A stretch of 64,000 nucleotides of DNA from Alkalihalophilus pseudofirmus OF4 (GTDB lineage: Bacteria; Bacillota; Bacilli; Bacillales; Bacillaceae_D), in NCBI RefSeq assembly GCF_000005825.2, contig NC_013791.2:2790001-2854000 (forward strand), given 5' to 3'. The translations under genes and the position numbers were made by a program. Shown here piece by piece: positions 32,051-42,271 of this stretch (position 1 is its first letter; each line of letters begins with the position of its first letter). The notes under the pieces are model-generated. The model saw nothing but the letters and a program-made list of their open reading frames with translations. It ran no database searches and was not told where the DNA came from.

Positions 32051-32080
32051 TGCCCCCAATAAAATGGGGGCATCTTTTTA
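32051..32080 (+). terminator. Terminator of moaC
   Basis: TGCCCCCA pairs with TGGGGGCA around ATAAAA, followed by TCTTTTTA. It overlaps the 3' end of the convergent DJ-1/PfpI gene. Confidence 0.92.
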
Positions 32081-32596
32081 TCCTAATACCTTTAATGATT
32101 CTCGGTTAAATGCTGGAAGATCATCTGGCGTTCGGCTTGTGACTAAGTTACCGCCGCAAACGACTACTTCCTCATCATGCAGTTTCGCTCCTGCATTTTT
32201 CAAATCTACATGAATGGACTTGAATCCAGTCACATCTCTGTCTTTCAATACTTCTGCTGTTATGAGTAACTGCGGACCATGACAGATCGCCATAACAGGC
32301 TTGCCATCATCTACAAATGATTTAGCAAATTGAACAAAACGGTCATCACCGCGAAGGATATCAGGTGAGAAGCCTCCTGGAATGAAGAGGGCATCGAAGT
32401 CACCTGGAGAAACATCGTCAATCCCTTTATCAATTGTTACAGTTTCTTCATCATTTTTGCCTGTTACTTTATTGCCTGATTCTTTTTCAACCGTTACAAT
32501 GTCATGTCCTGCTTCCTTAAAAGCATGAACTGGATCTGTGTATTCAACATCCTCAAATAAGTCTGTGACAACTACTGCAATCTTCTTACCCAACAT
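32078..32596 (-). CDS. DJ-1/PfpI family protein (YfkM-like general stress protein)
   Basis: 172-residue DJ-1/PfpI-fold protein. The nucleophile-elbow Cys lies in MAICHGPQLL near residue 100, with the Glu in DLFEDVEYTDP near 15. LFIPGGFSPDILRGDDRFVQF and CGGNLVTSRTPDDLPAF are typical of the YraA/YfkM subgroup, linked to general stress and glyoxal or deglycase-type activities. The start is the ATG at 32596 behind AAGGAG; the open frame extends 24 codons upstream without support. Confidence 0.9.
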   Translation of the reverse strand: MLGKKIAVVVTDLFEDVEYTDPVHAFKEAGHDIVTVEKESGNKVTGKNDEETVTIDKGIDDVSPGDFDALFIPGGFSPDILRGDDRFVQFAKSFVDDGKPVMAICHGPQLLITAEVLKDRDVTGFKSIHVDLKNAGAKLHDEEVVVCGGNLVTSRTPDDLPAFNRESLKVLG

Positions 32597-32670
32597 AATC
32601 ACTCCTTCTAGTTTAACTCTAGAGATAGAATACCCTTTGTTGAAGTGATTAAACATAAAGATAAGCAAGA

Positions 32671-32697
32671 AAAAACCACCCGAGAACAGGTGGTTTA
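32671..32697 (-). terminator. Terminator of the mreBCD-minCD unit
   Basis: AAACCACC and GGGTGGTTT form a stem around TGTTCTC and a T-run follows on the minus strand. The stem overlaps the minD stop codon. Confidence 0.85.
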
Positions 32698-33489
32698 ACG
32701 AACGCCAAAAAATTGTTTAATTTTTGCAAAGAGTCCCTTTTCCTCTTCTAAAGACATTAATGGAACAGCTTCACCTAAAATTCGTCTAGCAATATTGCGG
32801 TATGCAATAGATGCTTTACTTCCAGTATGTAAGGCGATCGGTTCTCCTTTATTGGAGTATTTGATGACATCTTCATCATCTACAACGATTCCAATTAAAT
32901 CAATTGCTAGAATCGAAGAAATTTCATCCACATCAAGCATTTCTCCGTTTTTCATCATATGCCCGCGGATTCTATTTACAACTAGCTTAGGAGCTTCAAT
33001 CTCTTCTTGTTCTAAAAGTCCAATAATACGATCGGCATCACGAACTGCAGAAACCTCAGGAGTGGTGACAACAATTGCTTTGTCTGCTCCGGCTACTGCA
33101 TTTTTAAATCCTTGTTCAATCCCTGCCGGACAATCAATTAATACATAATCGTATTCTTGTTTTAATTCGTTTACGATTTCTTTCATTTGTTCAGGTTCAA
33201 CTGAAAGCTTATCTTTTGTTTGAGCTGCTGGAAGCAAATATAAACATTCAAAACGCTTGTCCTTAATTAACGCTTGCTTCAATTTACAGCGGCCTTCAAC
33301 GACATCAACTAAATCATAAATGATTCGGTTTTCAAGCCCCATAACCACATCAAGGTTTCTGAGTCCGATATCAGTATCAATAAGACAAACTTTCTTACCA
33401 TTAAGCGCAAGGGAAGTACCGATGTTGGCAGAGGTTGTTGTTTTTCCAACGCCACCTTTACCACTTGTAATGACTATTGCTTCTCCCAT
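32695..33489 (-). CDS. minD: MinD, division-site placement ATPase
   Basis: Deviant-Walker ATPase that binds the membrane and recruits MinC to block division near the poles. The deviant P-loop ITSGKGGVGKTT lies at residues 7-18, Walker B at DYVLIDCPAG, and a C-terminal amphipathic helix (KGLFAKIKQFFGVR) forms the membrane-targeting sequence. I start at the second Met, MGEAIVIT (33489, 264 residues), which has proper spacing from AAAGGGG and matches the conserved MinD N-terminus. In B. subtilis spoIVFA follows minD; here it is about 6.1 kb away. Confidence 0.97.
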   Translation of the reverse strand: MGEAIVITSGKGGVGKTTTSANIGTSLALNGKKVCLIDTDIGLRNLDVVMGLENRIIYDLVDVVEGRCKLKQALIKDKRFECLYLLPAAQTKDKLSVEPEQMKEIVNELKQEYDYVLIDCPAGIEQGFKNAVAGADKAIVVTTPEVSAVRDADRIIGLLEQEEIEAPKLVVNRIRGHMMKNGEMLDVDEISSILAIDLIGIVVDDEDVIKYSNKGEPIALHTGSKASIAYRNIARRILGEAVPLMSLEEEKGLFAKIKQFFGVR

Positions 33490-33516
33490 GCTCATGACCC
33501 CTTTCTATACCACGCT

Positions 33517-34203
33517 TCATCCATCAATAATTTGTGAATCATTCTTTTGAAGATTAGGACGCTGACGCATCAAGTCTTGAACTCTCTCAAGCTTAAAACT
33601 CTCGGCCTCGCTATCAAGATAAGCACTCGCCATTGCCACTCCTTTGTCACCCTCATCAAACTGGTGAATCTGATCGGCAATCCTGAGTTGCGTGGGACTC
33701 ATAAGTGCTGCTGCAACAACTGCTTTCGTATCTCCTTCAAAACCTGCATGAGCCACTCCTTTTAGAGCACCCATTATATACACATTTCCTGTCGCCATCA
33801 CAGTCCCGCTCGGGTTCACATCTCCAATTAACAACAGGTCGCCTCGGACTTTTAGAACTTGTCCGGAACGAACCATTTTCGTAAGGGTGACGACTTGTGA
33901 TTCCTGCCTTAACAGCTCAGCTTCCGCTTTCGTTAATACATCTGAATGGATTTCTTCAATAGCCAGGTTTCGGCCTTCCGTTATTATGCTTGATATTTCT
34001 TCGGCTTGATCTTCTGTTAAATACCGATGTCCTACTTTCACATTGACCATCACATCAGGTTCATCTGATCCTTGGTAATGCTTTGTTGAAAGCTTTTCTT
34101 TTAGTTCCTCTAGTAAACTTTCATAGGAACAGCGGTCATCTAATAAAAAGTTCAGACCATCTTTCGTTCCTTTTATCGTAACATGTTGTTTTTTCTGCGT
34201 CAT
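33517..34203 (-). CDS. minC: MinC, septum-site inhibitor
   Basis: Inhibits FtsZ assembly together with MinD. The N-terminal FtsZ-interacting domain (HVTIKGTKDGLNFLLDDRCSYESLLEELKEKL) and the C-terminal beta-helix (VRSGQVLKVRGDLLLIGDVNPSGTVMATGNVYIMGALKGVAHAG) are clear. Length 228 is normal. GAGGTG precedes the ATG. It is 27 bases ahead of minD. A 277-bp gap separates it from mreD, longer than in B. subtilis, and may contain its own promoter. Confidence 0.96.
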   Translation of the reverse strand: MTQKKQHVTIKGTKDGLNFLLDDRCSYESLLEELKEKLSTKHYQGSDEPDVMVNVKVGHRYLTEDQAEEISSIITEGRNLAIEEIHSDVLTKAEAELLRQESQVVTLTKMVRSGQVLKVRGDLLLIGDVNPSGTVMATGNVYIMGALKGVAHAGFEGDTKAVVAAALMSPTQLRIADQIHQFDEGDKGVAMASAYLDSEAESFKLERVQDLMRQRPNLQKNDSQIIDG

Positions 34204-34480
34204 TCAACGTTCACCTCAGACACACACGCATTAAAGCCTGTCTCAAATCTATTTACTACTAAAATATCGGAAGAATCTCGCATCGATTTCTGTCGTTTCC
34301 ATTCATTCGTTCGACCGTCTACTTCGACCCATTCGTTCAACCAAATTATTCAACAAGTAAGAACATGAGTAAAAAGGCTCAAATCGGTGATTGATAGTTT
34401 TATTCAACATGTAAGGGGCTAATCCCTCTTTCCTAACTAGAACTCTGTTAATATTTTTTTGTTTTTGTCGATTTAGAGCC

Positions 34481-35005
34481 TTAACGCTCACGAAGCCTCG
34501 AGTTATGCTGAACATGCATGCAAAGTTTCTTCACCGGATAGAGCACCAAAATGGCTAAAGCTCCGTTTAAAAGCAGGGTAGGCAAAAGCCGGTCAAACAC
34601 AAAGGCTTGGCCGCCCATATCTGTAATGCCGATTAAACGAAACAATCCATATTGATAATAATCAAATAATGCCACAGCGACAAGGGCAAGAAGGATTGGC
34701 ACGAGAATACTATCTTGGATCTGCTTATAAGACAAAGCAAAGACGTAACCAACAACAGCAAACCCAAACACATACACACCTAAAAGTTCGGTATACACCA
34801 CATCATATATGACCCCAAAGCACAGCGCATATACTAAGCTGGTGCTTCTTCCTGTATAGATACCAATAAACACAAGCAGAACAACAAGAAATCTCGGAAC
34901 CATGATGAGATCAGAACCGTATCTTTCCGGCATGAAAAATGGATATAAACTTCCTTCAATGACTAGAGCAAGCAATAAAAGTGTGGGAAGATAGGCACGG
35001 CTCAC
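34481..35005 (-). CDS. mreD: MreD, rod-shape-determining membrane protein
   Basis: Hydrophobic 174-residue protein with about five to six membrane helices, part of the elongation complex with MreB and MreC. The sequence is typically divergent; recognition rests on hydropathy, GTG start overlapping the mreC stop by one base, and mreBCD order. LVYALCFGVIYDVVYTELLGVYVFGF resembles the family core with its conserved Asp. Confidence 0.9.
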   Translation of the reverse strand: MSRAYLPTLLLLALVIEGSLYPFFMPERYGSDLIMVPRFLVVLLVFIGIYTGRSTSLVYALCFGVIYDVVYTELLGVYVFGFAVVGYVFALSYKQIQDSILVPILLALVAVALFDYYQYGLFRLIGITDMGGQAFVFDRLLPTLLLNGALAILVLYPVKKLCMHVQHNSRLRER

Positions 35006-35877
35006 TACTGATCCTCCTCTAATATCTCTGGATCAACAGAGGTACTCGTACGCTCGATTACGTAAACATAATTTAATGAATAGTAATCTGCTGTCGGTTT
35101 AATGTAGGCATTTTGAGTCAAGCCGTATTCATCCGGCTCTACCTCAACCACTTCACCAATTAATAAACCTTCAGGGTACACTCCCCCAAGTCCAGAGGTG
35201 GTAACCATTTGCTCTTCTTCGATCTCGGCCTCAATATCGAGCTTCCGCATAATGAGGAGACCACGATCCTCGTCATAGCCTTCAATAAAGCCATTTAATG
35301 CTTGATCACCGACAATTTTCGCTGAGACTCGGTTGGTCCTGTCATTATCAGATAATAATTGCACAAATGAACTAAATTGACTTGTCCGTTTCACTTTACC
35401 AATTAAGCCGCCTTGAGAATCAACGAGCGCCATATTCGGTTCAATACCATGCTGGCTTCCGCGGTTGATGGCAATAAAATCATTCCAGCGGTCAGGATTA
35501 CGGTGAATCACAACGGCTGGTCTCATTAAGTAATCACTTAAACTTTCTTCAAGGTCGATCATTTCGCGCAAGGTTTCATTCTCATCGCGAAGTAAATTAC
35601 GTTCTACGGAGATTTGGGCGTATTCTTCAAGACGTGATTTGAGAAGTTTATTTTCTTCATACACGCTGCGAATATCAGATACGCTCTCAAAGAAACCCGC
35701 GACAGAATGTGCGGGTTTTGAGAACATAGACTGCACCCATCCAACCGTATCTCTCATAAACTGCTCTGGCCGTGTTGTATTCTCACGATCAGAAAGCGAA
35801 TAACCAATCAGCGCCATCAAAATGATAATGCTGACAAGAAGAATAATTAATTTTTTGTTTGAGAAAAAGGATGGCAT
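35005..35877 (-). CDS. mreC: MreC, rod-shape-determining protein
   Basis: Bitopic protein linking cytoplasmic MreB to extracellular cell-wall synthases. One N-terminal helix (about 10-27), a coiled coil (about 70-110, VYEENKLLKSRLEEYAQISVERNLLRDENETLREM) and two beta-barrel subdomains (VIHRNPDRWNDFIAINRGSQHGIEPNMALVDSQGGLIGKV; VTTSGLGGVYPEGLLIGEVVEVEPDEYGL) are visible. I start at the ATG at 35877 behind AGGTG (290 residues); the frame opens three codons earlier with GTG. Confidence 0.95.
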   Translation of the reverse strand: MPSFFSNKKLIILLVSIIILMALIGYSLSDRENTTRPEQFMRDTVGWVQSMFSKPAHSVAGFFESVSDIRSVYEENKLLKSRLEEYAQISVERNLLRDENETLREMIDLEESLSDYLMRPAVVIHRNPDRWNDFIAINRGSQHGIEPNMALVDSQGGLIGKVKRTSQFSSFVQLLSDNDRTNRVSAKIVGDQALNGFIEGYDEDRGLLIMRKLDIEAEIEEEQMVTTSGLGGVYPEGLLIGEVVEVEPDEYGLTQNAYIKPTADYYSLNYVYVIERTSTSVDPEILEEDQ

Positions 35878-35890
35878 GCTAGACACCTAC

Positions 35891-36931
<1,041 letters not shown>

Positions 36932-37074
36932 CTATGTATCTCCCTTCAGACTGATCTGAAATCATAACCTTTATTATATCGAACATTTCTCAAAAAAAAT
37001 AGCCTTAAGTTCCCCGACACAAAATTTCCACCTTTTGTTTCATTTTAAAATAATGTGAAACACGTGAACTTCTA

Positions 37075-37110
37075 CCAAAAGGGCTATCTCCCCTTGATGA
37101 GACCCTTTAC
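37075..37110 (-). terminator. Possible terminator after radC
   Basis: On the minus strand AAGGGTCTC and GAGATAGCCCTT can pair around a short loop, followed by TT only. It lies between radC and mreB. The weak T-tract makes termination uncertain. Confidence 0.45.
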
Positions 37111-37126
37111 TACCTATGATCTATTT

Positions 37127-37819
37127 CTAAATGATATGGCCCTGCTCTTTTAAACTAATGAATTTGCGATCGCCGATAATGACGTGATCTAATAATTCGA
37201 CACCTAATACCTTGCCTGCTTCATTCAGCCGCTTAGTCACTTCTATATCTTCAAGGCTTGGAGTGGGGTCGCCTGAAGGATGATTATGCAAACAAATGAT
37301 TGAGGCAGCAGAGCGTCTTAACGCTTCTTTAAACACTTCTCTAGGGTGTACAATACTCGCGTTCAGGCTGCCAATGAATAAGGTATGACGATGAATCACG
37401 CGGTTTTTCGTATTCAGATAGAGAGCGATAAAATGCTCTTGCGTTAGAAATCGCATATCTTCCATGACGAAATTGGACACATCCTCAGGAGAACGTATCA
37501 CATATTTTTCTTCAGTCGGGACTGCGTGGATCCGTCTGCCGAGCTCCATCACTGCTTGGATTTCTACTGCTTTCGCTGTTCCAATTCCATTTATATGACA
37601 TAATTCTTCGATCGTCGCTGTCCGCAATAAAGTCAGTCCGTCAAACGAATCTAACATTTTGCCGGCAAGCTGCAGAGCAGACTCTTTTTTTGTCCCATTT
37701 CGAAGAAGGATCGCGAGAAGCTCTTGATTGGTTAATACATTGGCGCCTTCTTTAAGCATTCTCTCTCTTGGTCTTTGATGGGTAGGAAGATCTCTAATGA
37801 GGAGGGTGGGCAGCGTCAT
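37127..37819 (-). CDS. radC: RadC family protein (JAB/MPN domain)
   Basis: 230-residue RadC. An N-terminal helix-hairpin-helix (LCHINGIGTAKAVEIQAVMELGRRI) is followed by the MPN+ domain with the zinc motif HNHPSGDPTPSLED near residue 172. The biochemical role is unsettled; the older DNA-repair claim was withdrawn for E. coli. It lies between maf and mreB, as in B. subtilis (ysxA). Confidence 0.95.
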   Translation of the reverse strand: MTLPTLLIRDLPTHQRPRERMLKEGANVLTNQELLAILLRNGTKKESALQLAGKMLDSFDGLTLLRTATIEELCHINGIGTAKAVEIQAVMELGRRIHAVPTEEKYVIRSPEDVSNFVMEDMRFLTQEHFIALYLNTKNRVIHRHTLFIGSLNASIVHPREVFKEALRRSAASIICLHNHPSGDPTPSLEDIEVTKRLNEAGKVLGVELLDHVIIGDRKFISLKEQGHII

Positions 37820-37879
37820 GGCTTTCTCCTTTCGGTATAGAAGAGTATGGGGTTGTCAAAGGTCAGTTCAGTTCGTTTA

Positions 37880-38455
37880 TTAATTAATATTAGGGTATAT
37901 ATTGAAGTGCTTGAGTTCTCTCATCGTTTTCGCTAAAGGCAGACCGACAACTGTATTGTAGTCTCCTGAAATCGAATGCACTAAATAGGCACCGAATCCT
38001 TGGATTCCATATCCTCCTGCTTTATCAAAGGGTTCACCTGTTTCGATATATTGATCGATATCTTCTTCAGATAATGGATAAAAATGAACAACGGTTTCTT
38101 CAAAAAACGTCGTCACTTCTCCCTTTTCACAAATAGCTACACCTGTCAGAACGGAATGATCACGGTCAGATAAGGAAGTGAGCATCGCTTTTGCATCCTT
38201 GGCGTCACTAGGCTTACCTAAAATCTGATCATTACACACTACGACCGTATCCGAACCTAACACAACCACATCAGGATGATTCTGTGCCACAGCTTCAGCT
38301 TTTTTACGTGCGAGTTCACAAACAACTTCACTTGGGGTTAACTGGGGATTTACGGTTTCATCTACATCACTTGTTTGAATGGAAAATGTATAACGAGCCT
38401 GCTTAAGAAGCTCTTTGCGCCTTGGGGAACCGGAGGCTAAAATAAAGGGTTTCAT
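37880..38455 (-). CDS. maf: Maf, nucleoside triphosphate pyrophosphatase
   Basis: House-cleaning pyrophosphatase acting on dTTP/UTP or modified nucleotides, and a septum-formation inhibitor when overproduced. The N-terminal motif ILASGSPRRKELLKQA, VVLGSDTVVVCNDQILGKP and the conserved FDKAGGYGIQGFGA are visible. Length 191 is normal. It lies between spoIIB and radC, the B. subtilis order. Confidence 0.97.
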   Translation of the reverse strand: MKPFILASGSPRRKELLKQARYTFSIQTSDVDETVNPQLTPSEVVCELARKKAEAVAQNHPDVVVLGSDTVVVCNDQILGKPSDAKDAKAMLTSLSDRDHSVLTGVAICEKGEVTTFFEETVVHFYPLSEEDIDQYIETGEPFDKAGGYGIQGFGAYLVHSISGDYNTVVGLPLAKTMRELKHFNIYPNIN

Positions 38456-38556
38456 GAAGGGTCACCTCAACAATGTTTTTCTTCATTGTACAAGGTTATG
38501 TACAGAATACCAAATAATCCTAATAACCACAATCGAATTCAGAACATTCAAACGAA

Positions 38557-38594
38557 AAAGCCTGAAAAAGAAGATAAAGTCTTCTTTTCAGGCT
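38557..38594 (-). terminator. Terminator of spoIIB
   Basis: AAGCCTGAAAAGAAGA pairs with TCTTCTTTTTCAGGCTT around CTTTA, followed by TTTCG on the minus strand; it begins nine bases after the spoIIB stop. Confidence 0.85.
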
Positions 38595-38602
38595 TAATGA
38601 TC

Positions 38603-39748
38603 TTAATAAAATTCTACCACCTGCTCGTATGCCAGTAATACACGCAGCAACGACTGTTGAGCCTTCCATAATTCTTTTTGGTCGTTTGAATTCATAAAAC
38701 CAGCGAGATGTCCTAGTGATGAATCAAGCTCGGTACCAAGCAGCAATGTCGAAGCTTGCGCCGCCTCAGGAATTTCTGCAAGAGCCTCTTCTCTACCTTC
38801 ATGAAGAGTCGTCAGCTCTTTTGTAACAGCTTGAATGTCCGCATCTGAAATACCAGAGCCTTTTGCAAGGCTGTTTGTCGTGAGGGTCAGCATGCTGTTA
38901 AAGATAGATAAGGCATCGGTATACCATGCCGCTGAATTCTCACTAGCAGCAGCTAACCCTTCTCCGCTGACTTGATAAGATTTTAAATACGTTTCTTTAC
39001 CTTCGTTTTCTAGAATGGCAGCAAGCGACGTCGTATCTCCTCTGTCAGCCCCTAGTCCGACAAACAAATAAAGAGGATCCGTCGTATCTGTTAACACAGC
39101 AGCTAGTCCGCTGTTTTGAAACACTGACACCATTTCTTGCCCCTTTTCAACGGTGGAGAATGCTCCTCCTTGAATCACTTCTACACTTAAAGAGGGCAAC
39201 CCGCCGTCTATCGCTTGGAAAGTAGGTGCTGCCTCAGGACTCGCTTGTTGAATGGGCTCACTTACCGCTGCATTTTCCCCTCCCCCTGTAAAGACATTTA
39301 ACACAACGACTCCGAAACTAACCCCGACAATAATGGCAGATAAAATAATGGCTATAGGTATGAGTGAAAATGATTTCAGCGAAGAAAAATTAGGCAGCGA
39401 GGGAAGTGAAAACGTAAACGAACGCTGTGATTTCTTTTTTCGGTTGACCGGAAGCTTCGGTCCGCTTTCACGGTTTCCATCATCCCAAAAAGGACCTTTC
39501 CCCTTCTCTCGCTCTGTTTGCCGCTCGGTAAAATCGATCACATTATCAGGCTTTGGTATCGGTGCATCCTCTAGCTCTGCTTCATACCGTTCATCCCGAG
39601 CCGCCGTAATTTCTTCCTTTGCTTCACTAAACACTCGGTCTTGGCTTTTGTATTCTTGTTCTTCTTCATGTAGATCATATTCATGTTCTTTGTATTCTTG
39701 TTCTTTGTTGTTCAAGCGAATTGATATGGTGCGCTTGTCCCTCTCCAT
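38603..39748 (-). CDS. spoIIB: SpoIIB-like sporulation protein
   Basis: 381-residue bitopic protein. A charged cytoplasmic N-terminus of about 125 residues leads to one membrane helix (about 129-155, FSLIPIAIILSAIIVGVSFGVVVLNVF). An extracytoplasmic SPOR-like domain (LSVEVIQGGAFSTVEKGQEMVSVFQNSGLAAVLTDTTDPLYLFVGLGADRGD) and a helical C-terminus follow. SPOR domains bind denuded septal peptidoglycan; SpoIIB helps engulfment and septal wall thinning. Assignment uses domain layout and position next to maf. The N-terminus contains KEQEYKEHEYDLHEEEQEYK, a short charged repeat. Confidence 0.85.
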   Translation of the reverse strand: MERDKRTISIRLNNKEQEYKEHEYDLHEEEQEYKSQDRVFSEAKEEITAARDERYEAELEDAPIPKPDNVIDFTERQTEREKGKGPFWDDGNRESGPKLPVNRKKKSQRSFTFSLPSLPNFSSLKSFSLIPIAIILSAIIVGVSFGVVVLNVFTGGGENAAVSEPIQQASPEAAPTFQAIDGGLPSLSVEVIQGGAFSTVEKGQEMVSVFQNSGLAAVLTDTTDPLYLFVGLGADRGDTTSLAAILENEGKETYLKSYQVSGEGLAAASENSAAWYTDALSIFNSMLTLTTNSLAKGSGISDADIQAVTKELTTLHEGREEALAEIPEAAQASTLLLGTELDSSLGHLAGFMNSNDQKELWKAQQSLLRVLLAYEQVVEFY

Positions 39749-39845
39749 ACAGCACCTGCTCCTTTCAACATGTTCTTACTCCTAGTCTATTAACGGAGGT
39801 GAAATGATAGAACGAGAGAATAAAAAAACTAGAATAAACTAATTA

Positions 39846-39879
39846 AAAAAAGAGACGAAGAAAAGGATGTCTTCGTCTA
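39846..39879 (-). terminator. Terminator of the type IV pilus operon
   Basis: AGACGAAG and CTTCGTCT form an 8-bp stem followed by CTTTTTTT on the minus strand, overlapping the pilO stop codon. Confidence 0.9.
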
Positions 39880-40656
39880 CTGGTTGTATAATGGCGAACT
39901 CTTATTAGCCGGTCTTGGATAATCTACTTGCGGAAGTTCTTGCTCTAAATCAGGCTCATCTATTGGGTAATAAAAAGCCGATACCGTCATCAAAAATTCA
40001 AGCGCTTCCTGCTCATCTTCGACTAACACTCGCTCACTTGGAGCCGCGTACGTAATCGAATCAATGCTCATTAATCGATCATTGCGATCTAGTTCTTCAG
40101 CAAATCGTGCCAGCCCTGCATATTCATTTGTACGGACCCGAAGCACAAAACGAATCACTTCTAGCCCTTCTATTGACGAGGCAGCTGCAGGAGGTGTTGA
40201 AGGTACAGGTTCTTCTTCCTCCTCAAGCTCGATAAAGTCCTCTAATTCTTCGGGCTCATTATCTTGCTCTTGACCCTGCTCAACCTCGATAGATGTCTCT
40301 CCTGTCTCGCCAAACCAGACCCCTTCAGCTTCATCTTGTATATCGATAGAGAGGATGTAGGCATCAGCAATGCCTTCTGCTCTCGCAAAGGTCAATAGCA
40401 GCTGGTCAACTAGCGGACGCACCGGAAGCTTACGCTGGATCATCATGGAGGATTCGATCACTTCTAACGGTTTCTCTTCCGCCTCTTCAATCACCCCAGC
40501 TAACTGCGCCTGTTCATATTCAAGCTCCACAAGGGCCGCTTCTTTTTCTAGCTGGATTGGACGAATAAAACTAAAAAACAACCAGATTAGAAAGCCGATT
40601 AACAGCAAACCGCAAAGAGAAATCCATATTCTTTTATCAAGCCGTATTTCTCTCAT
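39877..40656 (-). CDS. pilO: PilO-like type IV pilus assembly protein
   Basis: 259-residue bitopic protein: one N-terminal membrane helix (about 11-30), a short coiled coil and an extracellular ferredoxin-like domain split by a very acidic insert (about residues 125-157, DNEPEELEDFIELEEEEEPVP). It lies last in pilM-pilN-pilO and overlaps pilN by four bases, the classical order, which is the main support. In Gram-negatives PilO dimerises with PilN under the pilus machine. The acidic insert is unusual. Confidence 0.8.
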   Translation of the reverse strand: MREIRLDKRIWISLCGLLLIGFLIWLFFSFIRPIQLEKEAALVELEYEQAQLAGVIEEAEEKPLEVIESSMMIQRKLPVRPLVDQLLLTFARAEGIADAYILSIDIQDEAEGVWFGETGETSIEVEQGQEQDNEPEELEDFIELEEEEEPVPSTPPAAASSIEGLEVIRFVLRVRTNEYAGLARFAEELDRNDRLMSIDSITYAAPSERVLVEDEQEALEFLMTVSAFYYPIDEPDLEQELPQVDYPRPANKSSPLYNQ

Positions 40657-41243
40657 TGTTCATCACCTAAAACCCGACCTTCTTCTCGGTCTAAAGTTAA
40701 TTCAAAGCTTGCAAGGTACCGTGATTTCACTTCATCAAAGTTTATCTCATGCTGCTCATCATCAAGCATTTCATGGCTGTCAATGACAGAGAGACGAACA
40801 GAAGTCGTGAGTGAACTGCTCTCTAAGGCTTCATGGTACTGGGCAATTTCTTCTAATCTATCAAAATGCACATCCACTAGAATGGAATGCGGCTGTGTGT
40901 AAGTGAAATATTGAATGAAACCGCGCTCAGGCAAAAGAGATACAATGTAGCTCGCGACAGAAGATGCAGGGACGATCTGCCCCTCAACAGCGGAAGCTGC
41001 CGAGTCAATCTGCTTAGCATCTGTCCATTCAAGCCCTGTCAGCTCCTGTCTTATTTGAGCAGACTCAAGCTGAACATTGTAGACTTGTTCATTTACCTCC
41101 TGCACTTCTTGTGTCAGATGGCGCTGGAATAAGAACGTTGTTAACACCGCTAGAAGCAGTAGAAATAAAAAGGCCCCCGCATATAAAATACTCGTATAAT
41201 TTTTTTTAGGCTTCTCGGGTAATAAATTCACTTCAACGAGCAT
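40653..41243 (-). CDS. pilN: PilN-like type IV pilus assembly protein
   Basis: 196-residue bitopic protein. The N-terminus MLVEVNLLPEKPKK is the conserved VNLLP motif that binds PilM, followed by a membrane helix (about 19-40), a coiled coil and a ferredoxin-like domain. It overlaps pilM by one base and pilO by four bases. Confidence 0.9.
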   Translation of the reverse strand: MLVEVNLLPEKPKKNYTSILYAGAFLFLLLLAVLTTFLFQRHLTQEVQEVNEQVYNVQLESAQIRQELTGLEWTDAKQIDSAASAVEGQIVPASSVASYIVSLLPERGFIQYFTYTQPHSILVDVHFDRLEEIAQYHEALESSSLTTSVRLSVIDSHEMLDDEQHEINFDEVKSRYLASFELTLDREEGRVLGDEQ

Positions 41244-42223
41244 TAACGATACACCTCTTTTTTCAACACAAGGCCTTGGGCATCATAGTACCTTACCGGC
41301 GCATCATTTTTCGTTTGCTCAGACAAACCAACAATTTCAAGCATGAGCCGTTCACTAAACGCCGCCTCAAATTGAGTGAGATAAGGATGATCGCCACAAA
41401 GCAGCATTTGGCCCATTTCTCCCTCGCCTTTTAACACATTGAACTGATAGAAATTCATCACTTTTTCCACTTCACGGACACATTCTTCAATGGCTTCTTC
41501 CATTTCTTCCTCTTCCTTTGTCCACGTTAGACGGGTCACATCCCCTTCACCTGTTAAAGACCAGCCTTCCTGGTCAAGTTCTGAGAGAATCGTGCTTAAA
41601 AATAACGGATGATGATCTTTAAAAATAGTAATCGTTGTGACCATCGCGTCAATCTGCACTTGAATCACATAGGCCCCCGTCTGAACTTGTCCATTTTCAA
41701 AAAACAATCGGTAAGCTGAAAGCGTTGATAGATCAGCTGCATTGGGTTTCAAATGGACTTCAGAAAAGGCATCTATATATTGATTAAGAACGGATTCTCT
41801 TGAAGCAAAGAGCAGCACTTCCTTCTGACCGTCATGCATCCCAATTACTTTAAAGTCAAAAATCGGATCATCAAACGGCAGCAAAAGGCTTTCTCCTAAA
41901 TCCAAATAAAGCTGCCCCTTCACTTCTTCATCCGGAATTGTTCCATCAATAAAATGGGTGCGAATAATCGTATGCTGCTGCGGCAGGCAAAATTGAATTC
42001 GTTGTCTTTTCAGCTTCCATTCTTCCACGCATTCAGTCAAAATCGTCACAAAGGTCGTCATGTCTTCAATCTGACCGTTCACGACAATCCCAAGAGGCAA
42101 GTAGCGCTCTTTTATTTGAGTGATTTGCAGGAGATCTGGCTGCTTGCTTCCTATATAGCGAATAACATGATCTTTAATAATAAAGGCATGCCGCTTTTGG
42201 TTCGTTTGTTGAAAAAGGTTCAT
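41243..42223 (-). CDS. pilM: PilM-like type IV pilus assembly ATPase-like protein
   Basis: 326-residue cytoplasmic actin/FtsA-like protein that forms a ring with the PilN N-terminus. The two-lobed pattern is recognisable (IPDEEVKGQLYLDLGESLLLPFDDPIFDFKVI; VLLFASRESVLNQYIDAFSEVHLKPNAADLS), but phosphate-binding motifs are weak. The assignment leans on its adjacency to pilN. The start overlaps nothing; pilD is 48 bases upstream. Confidence 0.85.
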   Translation of the reverse strand: MNLFQQTNQKRHAFIIKDHVIRYIGSKQPDLLQITQIKERYLPLGIVVNGQIEDMTTFVTILTECVEEWKLKRQRIQFCLPQQHTIIRTHFIDGTIPDEEVKGQLYLDLGESLLLPFDDPIFDFKVIGMHDGQKEVLLFASRESVLNQYIDAFSEVHLKPNAADLSTLSAYRLFFENGQVQTGAYVIQVQIDAMVTTITIFKDHHPLFLSTILSELDQEGWSLTGEGDVTRLTWTKEEEEMEEAIEECVREVEKVMNFYQFNVLKGEGEMGQMLLCGDHPYLTQFEAAFSERLMLEIVGLSEQTKNDAPVRYYDAQGLVLKKEVYR

Positions 42224-42271
42224 CTTCTATTCACCATTTCTCTTTAAAAATAACTTCTTATACGTAGTTTA

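Noticed and set aside
34303-34515. 70-codon frame between mreD and minC
   Set aside because: No ribosome binding site, overlaps the mreD end, and the sequence looks like chance translation of AT-rich DNA.
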